A stretch of 36,684 nt of DNA from an uncultured Hyphomicrobiales bacterium (lineage in GTDB: Bacteria > Pseudomonadota > Alphaproteobacteria > Rhizobiales > Devosiaceae). Below, piece by piece: positions 36,484 to 36,684 of the stretch (position 1 is the stretch's first letter; each line of letters opens with the position of its first letter). The notes beneath the pieces are model-generated. The model was not told the DNA's origin. It made no database searches and saw only the letters and a list, made by a program, of their open reading frames with translations. The translations under genes were made by a program, and so were the position numbers. The stretch covers positions 1-36,684 of the forward strand of contig CAIMLX010000079.1 in the NCBI GenBank assembly GCA_903842455.1, read 5' to 3'.

Positions 36484-36684
36484 GTGGCAAAGCCCCCGCC
36501 GGCCTTGGGGCCTCGGGTTGACGGGCAGTGAAGCGGGCCGGCGAGGCTGGCGCCCCGACGCGGGTGGTCCGCAATGAGTATGAGGCTCGCGCCTCGCCGG
36601 CCGATCGGGGTTTTGGGCGTATGGTACCGCGACCCGGGAGCATCCCGTGCCGCATCGCGGAAAGCATGGGTGGCCTGGCAACCC
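36484..36684 (-). repeat. Structured intergenic repeat, copy B (inverted, cut by the window end)
   Basis: The reverse complement matches 213-415. Positions 36580-36684 are identical to 213-317 over all 105 bp, and the match reaches the last base of the window, so the element continues beyond it. The 12-bp arms lie at 36536-36547 and 36591-36602. It sits 65 bp upstream of the glycosyltransferase start codon, so it could lie within or next to that gene's promoter. Confidence 0.85.

Overview
The window looks like a chromosomal segment of a high-GC alphaproteobacterium of the order Hyphomicrobiales (Rhizobiales), possibly Devosia or a relative. The grounds are the rnpB type, a metF gene preceded by an ArsR-methyltransferase fusion, a cysG-DUF2849-cysI sulfite-assimilation operon, a DUF2336 gene, and a 1994-residue protein resembling the polar-growth ring protein GPR/RgsE of Agrobacterium and Sinorhizobium. 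The genus is a guess; the order is well supported. Almost all genes lie on the minus strand. The two clear exceptions are the GPR/RgsE-like gene and a small secreted protein.

Layout, left to right. (1) 1-453: no gene, but a ~200-bp hairpin-rich repeat whose inverted partner ends the window at 36684; 105 bp are identical between the copies. (2) 454-7535: the front of the division and cell-wall (dcw) cluster, in transcription order rsmH-ftsL-ftsI-murE-murF-mraY. No mraZ lies in front, and the repeat follows mraY where murD would be expected. (3) 7634-9340: a three-gene unit of membrane protein, XRE regulator and zinc-free MDR oxidoreductase, with a good promoter and a flanking inverted repeat. 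(4) 9361-9744: rnpB, whose promoter overlaps the stop codon of a TerB/J-domain protein gene. (5) 10630-13450: a Pro/Ala-rich membrane-anchored protein, metF, and an ArsR-methyltransferase fusion behind a perfect 20-bp palindrome. (6) 13490-17096: a three-subunit molybdenum aldehyde oxidoreductase of PaoABC/YagTSR type. (7) 17165-18609: a small unknown protein and a DUF2336 protein with a strong terminator between them.

(8) 18738-24906: a sulfate/sulfite assimilation block, in transcription order cysG, DUF2849, cysI, a cysH-DUF934 fusion, then a thioredoxin-reductase-like ferredoxin-NADP reductase and a 2Fe-2S ferredoxin. Together they could make siroheme, reduce APS to sulfite, reduce sulfite to sulfide, and deliver the electrons without a CysJ flavoprotein. 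(9) 25116-26347: a secreted orphan protein, a second 2Fe-2S ferredoxin and a stand-alone Hpt protein. (10) 26348-26691: a divergent intergenic region carrying a CtrA-type box (TTAA-N7-TTAA) between the Hpt gene and the GPR-like gene. (11) 26692-32676: the GPR/RgsE-like giant, with two N-terminal membrane segments, long in-phase arrays of 11-residue repeats, a Pro/Ala-rich linker and a conserved-looking C-terminal domain, followed by a strong terminator. (12) 32830-36418: two tandem paralogous MFS transporters and a family-4 glycosyltransferase.

The most interesting points are the GPR-like protein with its 41 uninterrupted hendecads and a CtrA box shared with an Hpt gene, the CysH-DUF934 fusion next to a dedicated FNR-ferredoxin pair, the palindrome in front of the ArsR-methyltransferase/metF operon, and the inverted structured repeats at both ends, one of them directly behind mraY in the dcw cluster. 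I found no CRISPR array, tRNA, transposase, phage gene or known anti-phage system.
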